DNA from: Boesenbergia rotunda
Taxonomy: Eukaryota > Streptophyta > Magnoliopsida > Zingiberales > Zingiberaceae
Direction of reading: 5' to 3'
DNA: 64,000 nt
Assembly (NCBI GenBank): GCA_024364735.1
Contig: JAGFNQ010005385.1
Span: 434,001 to 498,000 of the forward strand
A program made the position numbers and the translations under genes. Below are positions 20,819 to 31,699 of the stretch, one piece after another. Position 1 is the first letter of the stretch. Each line of letters starts with the position of its first letter. The notes below the pieces were generated by a model. That model was not told the DNA's origin, made no database searches, and saw only the letters and a program-made list of their open reading frames with translations.

Positions 20819-21885
20819 TGATCTGGTAGGGTAAGTTTTTGGAGCTGATTAGGGGCCCGGTCGGATTGGGTCTGGGTCAGACGAAGTGGGTCGGGTACAG
20901 TATCGGATTAGTGCGCTAGATACTGATCTGGTTGAGAGGATCAGGATTCGAAGCAACTTGAGACGGGGCCCAATCAGTGGCACCCGAGCAGACGTTCCCG
21001 GCCGAGAACTTTAGCGGTCGGGGATCACCGGTCAGGAAAGTTTAGTCGGGATAAAGCAGAAGTATTTTGTCGGATCTCTTCATGAGTGTTCGGTAAGCAA
21101 TAAACCTCCCAAGCAGGGTCTCCCGGTCGGGGTTACCCGGAGTGGCCGACCCAGGATGGTCGATCCAGGGTGGCCGACCCAGGGTGGTCGACCCAGGGTG
21201 GCCGACCCAGAGTGACAGACCCTGGGTGCCCGACTCAAGGTGGCCGACCCAGAGTGACAGACCCAGGGTGCCCGACCGAGAGTGACAGATCCAGGGTGGT
21301 CGACCCAGGGTGGTCGACCCAAAGTGGCCGACCTAGAGTGACAAACCCAGGGTGGTCGACCCAGAGTTACCGACCCAGGGTGGCTGACCCAGAGTGACAA
21401 ACCCAGGGTGGTCGACCCAGAGTGAGTGAAGGGTCGCAACAGCAGTAAAGATCATCTGAATCTCTCCATTGTCAGAAGTGGATTTTTGACATAATCATGA
21501 CCTGACAGAGCCACCAAATATCAATGGGAATCAGAGGAGATAAATTGGACAGATTGTCAGGCGGTTGTGGCAATCTCACAAGGCAACTAAAGCTGTCATT
21601 AGCTCAGACTTCCAACTGACTCATCCTTAATGAGACAAGACAACTCTGACAAGTCAGAGGGCTTCCCCTCCCCTATATAAACCCCCTTTGGGGCTCCAAA
21701 GAGGGAATTACTGTCATTTGCAACCTTAACTCCATTTTGAGCGCTCCATTGTGGTCCGACCCGAGTGAGTGGTATCTGATCCGCACTTGAGCCGGAGTCC
21801 GACCCACCTACTACAGCAGACCGGGTCGTCTTGGTCAGACCGAGTCAGTCGAGCGAGAACTGATCTTCGCTTATCGATAGGATCA
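20819..21885 (+). mobile_element. 3' LTR of the gypsy element, unit B
   Basis: TGATC to GATCA, with TATATAAA at 21674-21681 and the minisatellite at about 21135-21425. It is about 60 bp longer than the unit A LTR, mainly through minisatellite changes. Unit C follows directly. Confidence 0.7.
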
Positions 21886-23183
21886 TCTTTCAACCTTAGT
21901 CTTCTCTTATTACATTTATTTTTTTGTTAGTGACACTTCTCTTCTGATTGATAAGAACATGAATTAAAAAAAATTTTATCCATACAATGCAAAATAAAAT
22001 TATTAGTATTTTTCGAATTCCCCCTCTTCCCTTGACTAACTCCTCCACTTTATACTTCTCTCGCTCGTTAATATTGGGAAAGAGAAATTACACCTAACGC
22101 TATCACGTTGATCCGGTTGGTGCTACTATGCTCCTTGAGTGATTAAGTTCAAATATTAAGGGATTCATTCATATTGTATTCAATTGAAATAGAAGATTTT
22201 ATTATTTTTGAGCAATAGTTAGTTAGATATCTTTGTCATTTCGCTTTCTTAATAGACATTAAGTTTAACTTTTATTTATATGTATTTACAAAAATAATTT
22301 TTTTGATTTCCCTTTTATTTCTATTCTATCATTTACAATTATTTTGGTTTAGATGATAAAAAATATGATTTATTTTTTCTTTTGTTCGGTGTCTAAAATG
22401 ACTTATTTAGTTTTTAATAAATGATAATCACTAGTTTCATCGATCTTTATTTTCAAAAAATTATATTGAGTTTTATCATTTTGTATATGTATTTATTTAT
22501 TTTCTATGATTTACGGTGAGGATGAGTTGAGGATGGAAACATGATTTTTTTTATTATTTCATATTATTTATTTTTTTTTGTAAGGATTGTTATCTTCATC
22601 TTTAATTTGAGTAATTAGAGGTATTTTTTTATTTTTCTTACTTTTTAAATAATTTTGAATACATTTTTGTTTGACCAAGTCGGTTGTCAATTATAAGTCG
22701 GAATGAAAAAAGACGACTAAAATTTTTTTAAAATAATATTAAACATATATTTATGTTTGACAAAGTCAGTTGTCAATTGAAAGTTGGAATGAAATAAGAC
22801 GAGTAGAATTTTTTTAAAATAATATTGAAGACCTAATTAATTTTTTGTTCGTCTAGGACCTATATAGACTTGAGCCGGCCTTGTGGCGAGGTTCAGAAGA
22901 AGTGAAAATAGCAAACCATTGCTTGTAGGTAGTGTATCGACCCAATAAAAGTTGATTTAGCTCATGGGCCTTTATGCGCACACCATTCAAGCGATAACAA
23001 CATGATGAAACAAAGTAACCCATAAAGATTCTTTTTTTTTTATATCCCATTTGAAATGATTCACAGTCTCACAATCAAATCAATCCATAGAAACGAACAC
23101 AACACGAAGTAAGGAAAGAATTAACGCAAAACCACGAACAATAAGTGCCCCCGGCGACGGCCGCTGCTTCTCGACCGCTGAGG

Positions 23184-23360
23184 TTATTGCAGGTAGAAGG
23201 CAAATAAGGAGAGGACGGAGGCGCCGATGGCGGCTCCGACAGCGGGACTGACCGCGAAGGAGGCGCTGGCTGGGCCAGGGGCAGGAGCCTCGGCTGCGAG
23301 GGAGGTGGTGGCGGCGGCCGCGACGATGAGAGCGGCGCAGGCGATCTTCCTCATCTCCAT
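23184..23360 (-). CDS. Arabinogalactan peptide, copy C
   Basis: 58 codons, intact, with the same architecture as copies A and B: signal peptide to about residue 23, EAPAPGPASAS, SPAVGAAIG, hydrophobic tail SLFAFYLQ. The APAPGP motif is present. This is the copy farthest right, and because the genes run leftward it is the only one whose sequence beyond about 450 bases upstream is not gypsy DNA. It may therefore keep the ancestral distal upstream region. TATA box at 23493-23500. Confidence 0.88.
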   Translation of the reverse strand: MEMRKIACAALIVAAAATTSLAAEAPAPGPASASFAVSPAVGAAIGASVLSLFAFYLQ

Positions 23361-23492
23361 TGACTGCTGCGGCGGCGAGCCGGGAGCTCGAATTGGGGAG
23401 GAGACGAGAAAGGTGGGAGCTTTGGAAGGGATTCGGTTTCTCCTTTGCTCCTGCAGCTGCAGACCTGAGGAGGAAGGGAGGGGAATGGTGGG

Positions 23493-23500
23493 AATTTATA
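23493..23500 (-). promoter_or_regulatory. TATA box of AG-peptide gene C
   Basis: TATAAATT on the minus strand, at the position conserved in copies A and B. Confidence 0.65.
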
Positions 23501-23812
23501 GGAAAACGTCATTTTTGAGAGGAGAGGCGAGGCGGGGATTGAGGGATGTTGAAGTGATGAGTGGAGGCCACGTTGGGTTCTGCAAAACACCAAGTTGAGC
23601 GGAGGAGCGAGGAAGACGGAGATCACAATTCACAAGGAGACGAGGCTGATGATGAATTTCTGTTGGGATTCTTGTTCGTTTGACGTTGCTTGCCAACTTT
23701 GTTCTTGTTTGGCAGCGCCAGATGTTGGGCATGGAAATTCCTTTTCTTAATTTTTTTCTCTATTTTATTTTTGCCGCCCGAGAAAATCGTTCTAGAGGGA
23801 AATTATATGATC

Positions 23813-24173
23813 GCGTAATCGTGCATGCTGATCATCATGAATATCAACATATAAATTAATTATATTGCCAACAAACAAAGAACTCTTGATTATTTTAAAA
23901 GGAGTAAATAATTTTAAATCTTGAGTATTTTCTATTGAGATACATTTAACTTTTATATTTAATATTTTTATTTTCTATCAAATCATATTTTACTGGCATA
24001 TTTTCTATCCAATAACATTTGATCCTTTATTTAAAAAATAATATTTAACCTTTTGACCAAAAGTTAGTGAGAAAACCTATAAAAGATAGATATGAAAAAA
24101 CTTATAAAAGATAATTATGTTATTTTTTAAATCATTTTTGGATAAACAATAAGTGAGAAAAATATGTTAAATT
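23813..24173. other. Intergenic AT-rich DNA upstream of AG-peptide gene C
   Basis: No gene seen. It lies between the end of the duplicated unit and the solo LTR. Confidence 0.5.
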
Positions 24174-24178
24174 GATCA

Positions 24179-25412
24179 TGTTAGATACCTTGGGTATCTA
24201 TTGTGAATAGAAAGTAAGGTGGTGGGACTTTAATTCCATATTGGAATTTTCCATTGAATGGAATGTGAGGAGAAGAATAAAGGGACTCCCTTGTGAGTGG
24301 AACCTTAGTCTCACATTGGGAGTTTTAAGGTAAAATATTTGGTTTATATTGTATCACAAGCATGGTAGTTGTGAACAATGCTAGGGGAGAGGCTCTCTCT
24401 CACGCGTGGGTGCGCAGGGGGGCGCAAATCCAGGGTCTGGATTTGTACTGAACCAAGTGAACTCGTGTGCGTGCACGACCAGCGCACGTCGAATGTCCGA
24501 CCGGTCGGGGCAAAATTTGTCCAAGCAGATAAACCAACATTTTGCCAAATTGATTTTTGCTCAAATGTAACTGATGCATTAAATTTGATTAATGCGAGAT
24601 CAGTAACCCCCAGACGTTTGGATCTGGTCGGGTAAATGGCAGTAAATGACGATTAATTCGTCATTTACTCCTGCGGGGGTCTGAGCCTATATAAAGGGGT
24701 TGACCGAGAGCAAAATAGAGACAGACACAGATAAATTCTCCTCCGCTCTGACTCCACCTCGTTCCCGACCTCCGCTCCGCTGATAGCAGTCAGGTACATC
24801 CTCAGTTCGCCACGAGCAACGTGTGCTCCGTTGTCCCCGTGGTCTGCTGTTGTATCCTGAGAGACAGAAGTCCATCTGAGCCTCGAAGCACCGCCGGAGG
24901 AGGACGAATCTGTTTCAAGGAAACTGCGCTGCGCAGGCCTCAGCAACTTCCCGGTCGAGAGACGTCCGACCACTACTCGGGAGATCCCAGTCGGGAAACT
25001 CCACTCGGGAATTCCAGTTCGGGAATTCCGCTCGGTCGCTCGGAACTTCACTCCGCCGCTCGGAGCTCACTCGGGAAAACTGCTCGGGTCGGGAGTTTTC
25101 CACTCGAACCTCGCTCGCAGCTCAGGAGCTCGCTTGGCCTTCCACTCGGGAGCTCGCTCGGTCACTCGGCGATACCGCTCGGGAGCTCACTCGGCCTTCC
25201 TCTCGGGAGCTCGCTCGGTCACTCGGCAATACCGCTCGGAAGCTCACTCGGTCGTCCGCTCGGGAGCTCACGCGGCCACTCGAGAGCTCACTCTGCCATT
25301 ACGCTCGGGAGATTGTAGACTGCAGTTTGGAGCTCGGGCCACTCAACAGAGATAAGTTAGAATTAATTTTATAATTTCAATTTAGTGTAAAATCTCAGAA
25401 TTTCCTCCAACA
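24179..25412 (+). mobile_element. Solo LTR, 1234 bp, with 5-bp target duplication
   Basis: Starts TGTTAGATAC and ends TCCTCCAACA (TGTT/AACA termini). It is flanked by GATCA at 24174-24178 and 25413-25417. It contains a TATA box (TATATAAA, 24688-24695) followed by a C-rich leader, so the sense direction is plus. A minisatellite of about 60 bp (CTCGGGAGCTCACTCGG variants) lies at about 25000-25330. No internal region remains, as expected after LTR-LTR recombination. Confidence 0.85.
25000..25330. repeat. CTCGGGAGCTC minisatellite in the solo LTR
   Basis: Repeats of GGGAGCTCGCTCGGTCACTC and close variants in the downstream part of the LTR. The open frames across it (up to 165 codons) are repeat artefacts. 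Confidence 0.75.
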
Positions 25413-25697
25413 GATCATTATATCCTTTGGTAAAAACCCTCATAATATTCATATATGCACTAGCATAAATAATAGAAAATCAACCATTCGAAAAGAGATA
25501 ACTAACTAAAAGCTCATTCCACCGTTCGCACCAAATCAAAAAAATTACCAAAATTTTAAATTGATAAATAAAAATTAAATGAAGATGAAATAAAGTTCAT
25601 CGTTAAAATTTCCTCATCATCATCAAATATGACATATAATGAAGTAGAGCAAAGTATTGGTGTGATAAAATTACACCAACACGCGAATATAGGTACA

Positions 25698-27290
25698 TGT
25701 CACACCCCAGAGACTCATGCTTGCTCGAAAATCAGGCAGCATCTCCCCTGTACGACGGACAAGTTGGGGCATTTATATATAACTCTCACACATACGATGA
25801 CTCAGCCATCACAAATACAAAATAAACTCACAACCACGCAGTTAATATCGATATAAAAGATAGATATAAAAGAGAGTCTATATCCATAAATAAAACTCAA
25901 TCCACGACAATTAATAATAAGTTCATATAAGCATGAATGAACAAATTAAAACTGCTAAATAATAAAACATAAAACCCCTGAATTAGTAATATCACTCTAA
26001 CAACGAAAATGCGGAAATAATGAAACTGCATAAATGTAGTAACTACGGAAAATAAACTAAACACTAAAACAAACTTCAAAATGAATCGACACAGTGGGAC
26101 TGACAAATGGATCCTCTCCTGGCTCCAGGTAATGCACCTATCTGCTACCTGAAACAAAAGTAAATGGTGGGGGTGATGAGTCCGGACAGACTCTGCGGGC
26201 ATAAGAGTAGATAAGTGCATAGCATAATAAAAAGGTATATCGAGCAAAAGAAACAACATGTATACAGTCTCTAAAAAAAAGAATAACAACTAGGTATTTA
26301 TGAAACAGAATGATAACAGAATATCAAATATACATGCATGTCAATCAAATGCAGCAATCATAGCTCATATAAATACAACAAATACAAGAAAATGTAAAAT
26401 ACAATAAATGCACATGATGCAATAACATGTGTCACCCTTGACTTCAGTCAAGCCGTCATCACATAACATGTGTGGCCGAGTGGATAGGGTTGTGACAACT
26501 ATATGCACTCCAACGAATACCACTAGTACATGTAGTTGAGTGGACAGGATGTTGGAGAGTCAATTACTCCAAAACCCCAAGAAAAATGGGGAGTCATCAA
26601 CAGCTCCGGTATCTCTCAAAAACAACGATGAGTGTGTCAACTGCTTGCCTACAACTCCAACATCCACTATCCATGAGTAGTCGAGTGTGACATAATAGGG
26701 TAGTTGCTCGCAATCTAGCAACTACCACGATGAGTGGTTGAGTGGACAGAGCAACTAAATAACCGACGACAACTTAACCATATGGAAGCCAATACTCGTC
26801 AATATACAATTATGTAGATATGGTGCATGATACTAAATGCACAGTAAACCAAATAACAATGATGCAATGATACAATCAATAAGTACCCAAAATCATCAAA
26901 TATGCAACTAAACTACTATGTAGGGTATCTCTAATGTCAATCAATCGTGGTTGTATTTAATGATCATTTCTAAATACTCGCGTATAAACGATACTTTACA
27001 TAATAGAAAATCAACGGTGAGATTGTATAGATATAAAATATAATTAACTCGAAGATCAAGCAAAGAAGGTATCAACGGACGATATAAAAAAAATAAAGGA
27101 CAAGGTAAAGCAGTCCTACTCAGAAATCAAATAACCATGCATTTAAAATCAATGATCTATAAGAATACAAAGGAGAAGTACCCGTATAAAATGGAGATGC
27201 TCGAAATGAAGAGAACCTCCGTCCAGCTAATCTGTGCCCAATCAAGGTCTTATAATAAAAGACACAAGTTTAACTATCATAAAATATGAT
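25698..27290. repeat. Large dispersed LTR-like repeat, copy 1
   Basis: Begins TGTCACACCCCAGAGACTC and is clearly related to 28540-30100 in the same orientation (shared ACAAGTTGGGGCATTTATA, CTCTCCTGGCTCCAGG, CAACTCCAACATCCACT) and to 32950-34496 in the opposite one. There is no coding frame beyond short shadows. The termini TGTCAC and GTGACA suggest a long gypsy LTR. Diverged, so old. Confidence 0.65.
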
Positions 27291-28080
27291 ACTTAACTAA
27301 ATAAGCCATCCTAATTTATTAGAATCATACTAATTATCCCGTCTCATTTAAATAATACAGATGATTAAATGATCATAATATCCCCTCTGGGTCTCTTTAA
27401 ATTTGTGGCAACTTACAAGTTGACTTGTGAGAAATTAAATTTTTCAAGAACGCCCTTTACATTGTACAGGGCAGTGCAATCAACAAGAACCCTATGTCAT
27501 CTTCTTGGGAACCCTCTCCCTTTCTCTAATACCTTCATGTTTTTCTCTTATATGTAGCACTAGTTAAAATCGAACCAATCGAATTGAATAAATCGAAAAT
27601 CAAATAAACTAATTTTTTTTTGGAATTAACCACATTGATCGAATTTTTTACAAAAATCGAACTGACCAAACCGATAAAACATTAGTTAATTCAGTTTTCG
27701 ATCAATTTAACCGAAATTTTAAAACTTTATTCGATTTTTAATTTAAAAAATAAGATTTTATTTAATTATTTATATTTTTAAATAAAAAATAACTAAATTA
27801 ATATTCTTATTCGGTTTAACCGAATTAAAAAATTTAAAATCGAAACCGAACCGATTTAACTGAAAATCGAACCAAATTTTGAAAAAATAAAAATAAAAAT
27901 CGAATTAACTAAAACGAATTTCAAAATTTGATCAGTTCGGTTATTTCAATTTTTTTAGTTTTTACTCACTCCTACCTATGTGTGTTTCTTGGCAAATAAA
28001 ATAATATAATCTAAGTTAATAAAAGATAATTAATCTCTATTGTTTTAAAGCTTCCTGTCCTAATACCTCCTCTGACTATT
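27291..28080. other. Intergenic; AT-rich repeat at about 27560-27975
   Basis: No gene. The CGAATTGAATAAATCGAAAA-type segment resembles 2820-3050. Confidence 0.45.
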
Positions 28081-28107
28081 GTCACTTGTCTTTCCTTTGC
28101 TCTCTGC

Positions 28108-28317
28108 CCCCACGGGCTTAGTTGGAGTGGTTAGTGCATAAAAGTTTACCACTTAAGAGTATGGGTTCGAAACTCGGGGTAGTCAGGGCGTAATTTATTG
28201 GTCCCTGTATATCTCTTCCAATTGTGTACTAGCCTCTCCAATCATCGTGATTTATCTCTCGCGTGTTGGTCTTGGAGCGTGCTGATGGGGGCGCTGAGAG
28301 TGAGCGAATCATTTTTT
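28108..28317 (+). mobile_element. tRNA-derived SINE with 27-bp target duplication
   Basis: A 210-bp element with a tRNA-like head: A box GGCTTAGTTGGAGTGG (28115-28130) and B box GGGTTCGAAACTC (28163-28175), the internal RNA polymerase III promoter. The body ends in a short T run. It is flanked by GTCACTTGTCTTTCCTTT plus CTCTCTGC at 28081-28107 and 28318-28344, differing at one base. The 3' half (GTGATTTATCTCTC to GAGCGAATCATTTTT) is related to the sequences at 51500-51700 and, inverted, 57030-57215. Confidence 0.88.
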
Positions 28318-28539
28318 GTCACTTGTCTTTCCTTTTCTCTCTGCTTAAAGATGGAGGAGGATGTGAAGTTATAGTTATATGAAGAGCTCATGGGATAAAT
28401 GAGAAAGTCAGGCAATTGTTTTTTTCCTTATTCTTTACTTTCTTTGTTTCCATTAATTGCTACAATTATATTTTAGTGTGTAATTAAGCAGCATGAGAGT
28501 CTATAAATTTGCCTATTCTTCATGATTTGATTGCGTTGT

Positions 28540-31060
28540 CACGCTCTCATTGGCTCATACTTTCTCGAAAATCGGACAATATCTTTCCTATATGACGAAC
28601 AAGTTGGGGCATTTATACATAACTCACAATACATACGATAGCTCAACCATCACAAATATATAATAAAACTCCACAACCACGCAATTTACATGAATAAGAC
28701 TGATAAAATTAAAAGGAGTCTTATATTCAAAAATAAAACTCAATCCACAACGAATAATAGTAAGTTTATATAAGCAACAACAAATAAAGTAAAACTACCA
28801 ACAATAGAACGAAAACCCCCTGAGCTAATAACATCACTATAGTAATGAAAACATGTAAAACAACGGAAGTGCTGAAAAGTAATAACTACGAAAATAAACA
28901 TAAACCCTGAAACAAACTCCAAAATTAATCGACACGGTGGAACTGACAACTGGGCCCTCTCCTGGCTCCAGGCAATGCATCTATCTGTCACCTGAAACAA
29001 AAGTAGATGGTGGGGGTGGTGAGTCCGGCACTCTATAGGTATAAGAGTAGACAAATGCATGGCATAACAAAAAAAATATATAACAAACAACAGAAACAAT
29101 TATATACAGTCTCTAGAAAATAGAAGAACAACTAAGCATGTATGAAAATTGAATGATAACATAATATCAAAAACATACATGCATATCAACCAAATGCAAC
29201 AATTATAGCTCATATAAATGCAGCAAACACAAGAAAATGTATAATGCAATACATGCATATGATGCAATGACATGTGTCACCCCTGACGCCAATTAAGTCG
29301 CCATCACATCACATCCGTGTGACAGAGTGGGTATGGCTGTGACAACTGTACGCACTCTAACGAATACCACTAGTATATGTGGTTAAGTAGACAGGATGTT
29401 GGGGAGCCAACTATTCCAAAAACCTCAAGAAAAAGGGGAGCCACCAATAGCTTTAGTATCCCTCGGAAATAACGGTGAGGGTGTCAACTGTTTGCCTACA
29501 ACTCCAACATCCACTGTGCATAAGTGGTCGAGTGTGGCGTAACAAGACAGCTGCTCACACTCTAGCAACTACCACGATGAGTGGTTGCGTGGGCAGAGCA
29601 ACTAAATGACTGACGACGACTTAACTATATGCAAGTTAATACTCGTCAGCATGCAACTGTGCAGATATGGTACATGATTACAAAATGCACAACCAACCAA
29701 ATAACAATGATGCAACGATACAACTAATAAGTACCAAAAATCAATAAAATATGCAACTAAACTATTAGATAGAGTATCTCTAATGCCAACAATCCTAGTT
29801 GTGTTTAATGATCATTTTCAAATACTCGCGTACAAGCGGTACTTTACAGAATAGAAAATCAACGAAGAGACTATACGAACATAAAATATGATTAAATCGA
29901 AGGTCAAGCAATGAAAATATCCATGGTCGATATTAAAACAATAAAGGACAAGGTAAAGCAGTCCTACTCAGACATAAAAAGTCATACATTTAAAATCAAT
30001 GATCTACAAAAACACAAAAGAGAAGTACCCGCCTTAAATTAAGTATATGTCGGATAGAACCCCCTCATGATCAACCAAACGCGTCTGAATCAAGGTCGTG
30101 TATCAATGATAAAGTTTAGCTATTTATACAAGTAATAAATTAGCTAAACTATATTAAACATAGTTAAGACACACTCTAATTACACCATCTATTTAATTAA
30201 ATCCAATTTAACCATGGGTTCCTTCTTAACCTAATTGTGACAATTAGGTTATTAAGTAAATTCCTCAAATTAATGGAACTACCACGACTACCAACCTAAT
30301 CCTCGAATCTGTTAACTACTAGTTTGAGGTATCCATAACAAGGAGGTCCCACAATATCAAGTGCGATCACAATCAATCCCTATAATGTATCAAAATGTTT
30401 TCTGATCAATTTATAATATTGTACATTTGGCGAAGATTAATACCAATTACATTAGGAAATTTAAACACTATATTTCACTCGAAACAGAGATACCACACTA
30501 GAACTTACACAGGAACCCAACTTCAACTATCACAGAAATTTCGATTCAAAACATTAGATCTAATCACTTGCAACACAAACCAAACTTGAGATCCAACCGC
30601 AAAGCATCACCCAAAAAAAATCCTTCCGTGCTAATTAACCTCCGTTCATCACAGCCCTTTCATATAGAGACTACACTCCTAATGCAAAGTAACATAACTA
30701 CACAAGATTATCCATCTATTGATCTACAATAAACCAACGACAATCACACAAGACAAACACTAATCAACTCAAATCTTACCTCTGTTGTATTGGTAGGATC
30801 ACCTCGCACGGATTCGGCGCATCCAATCACGGAAACCCTTGCTCTGCCCTTGTCCGGTGTCGGCAACCCACAGCGAGAAAAATAATCTCGCATCAGAGCC
30901 GAAATCAAACAACCCTAAACCCAGAGATTGGGCGAGAGGCACTTACCCAAAACAATCACCGGAGAAAGGAAGAAGGGCGAGCGGCTTCGCTCGTCGGATA
31001 GCAGAGGAGAAAAAAAGAATAGAGATCGAGTTGGGAGACGAAGTCGGCTAGGGCTTTGCG
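28540..31060. repeat. Large dispersed LTR-like repeat, copy 2
   Basis: Same orientation as copy 1; similarity is strongest at 28540-30100. The right part (about 30780) resembles copy 3 read backwards (CTTACCTCTGTTG against CTTACCTGTGTTG), extending the family to more than 2 kb. It is interrupted on the right by hAT-derived DNA from about 31050. No gene seen; the 70-100 codon frames near 30840-31230 are GC-rich noise. Confidence 0.6.
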
Positions 31061-31680
31061 TGAAGAGTAGACCCGACCACGGTTCAGAATCGACGGTTCG
31101 ACGGTTAGAAACCGCTGGTTCAACGGTTCGTGCGAGGTCGACCCTTAACCTTAACCGCCCAAACCGGTTACAGTTTACGGTTCGGAACCGCCGGTTCACG
31201 GTTCACCACGGTTCAAGATTATTCTATTAAAAAAATTAAAAATTAAATTAAAAATAAATAAATTTTATTAAAAAAAGGCTTGCACTTATATAAGTTGTCT
31301 ACGTATCCCCTTAGGGTGTAGGGGAATCAAAGCTCACGTAGTTCTTTTATATTTTTACCCTTTCTCACGCACTTCCATTTCCTCCCGTTCCCGTTGTATT
31401 TGTTCCTTCGGTATCAAATTCTTCGACTTCGTCTTCTGAAAGTTGCATTCCTTGGATTCGCTTCTCGGCTCTGGTCCAATCATCAAGTAATGCTTGAGCT
31501 TCCAATGAGTCGGGAGACATAGTTGATCGTCGTTCATCTAATATGTTGCCGTCGGCACTGAACGTCTGCTCCACAGCAACAGTTGACACTGGAGAAGCTA
31601 AAATTTCTTTTGCGGTCACGGAGAAAACGGGAAAGCTTTGAGCCTTCTGTGACCACCACTTCAAGATATCGATGTTAAAT
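31060..31680 (-). pseudogene. hAT transposase C-terminal remnant and element end
   Basis: Minus-strand frame at about 31680-31365 encodes the hAT dimerisation domain: DILKWW, FPVFSVTAKEILASPVSTVA, EQTFSADGNILDERRSTMSP and ALLDDW, in the order found in BED-finger hAT transposases. The N-terminal BED finger and catalytic part are missing, so it is inactive. Downstream, 31065-31215 is packed with ACGGTTC/GAACCG motifs in both orientations, as in hAT subterminal regions. I could not define exact inverted-repeat ends. Confidence 0.75.
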
Positions 31681-31699
31681 CCGACACTTTTGATTAGGT

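Larger units (their letters stand above)
16803..21885. repeat. Tandem unit B (5.1 kb) of the AG-peptide triplication
   Basis: Same order as unit A: AT-rich segment, AG-peptide gene, upstream region, gypsy integrase remnant, 145-bp array, short array and LTR. It lacks the MITE of unit A. It also lacks about 29 bases near 18520, apparently lost between two short TTGTTC repeats. Confidence 0.9.
21886..23812. repeat. Tandem unit C (1.9 kb), without the gypsy tail
   Basis: AT-rich segment, AG-peptide gene and upstream region only. Similarity to A and B stops after GAAATTATATGA near 23812, where A and B run into the gypsy remnant and C continues into unrelated DNA. It contains an internal duplication of about 85 bp (roughly 22672-22835, around TTTGACCAAGTCGGTTGTC). 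Confidence 0.88.

Noticed and set aside
24378..25355. Frames of 60-165 codons near 24.4-25.3 kb
   Set aside because: They lie within the solo LTR and its minisatellite and overlap on both strands.
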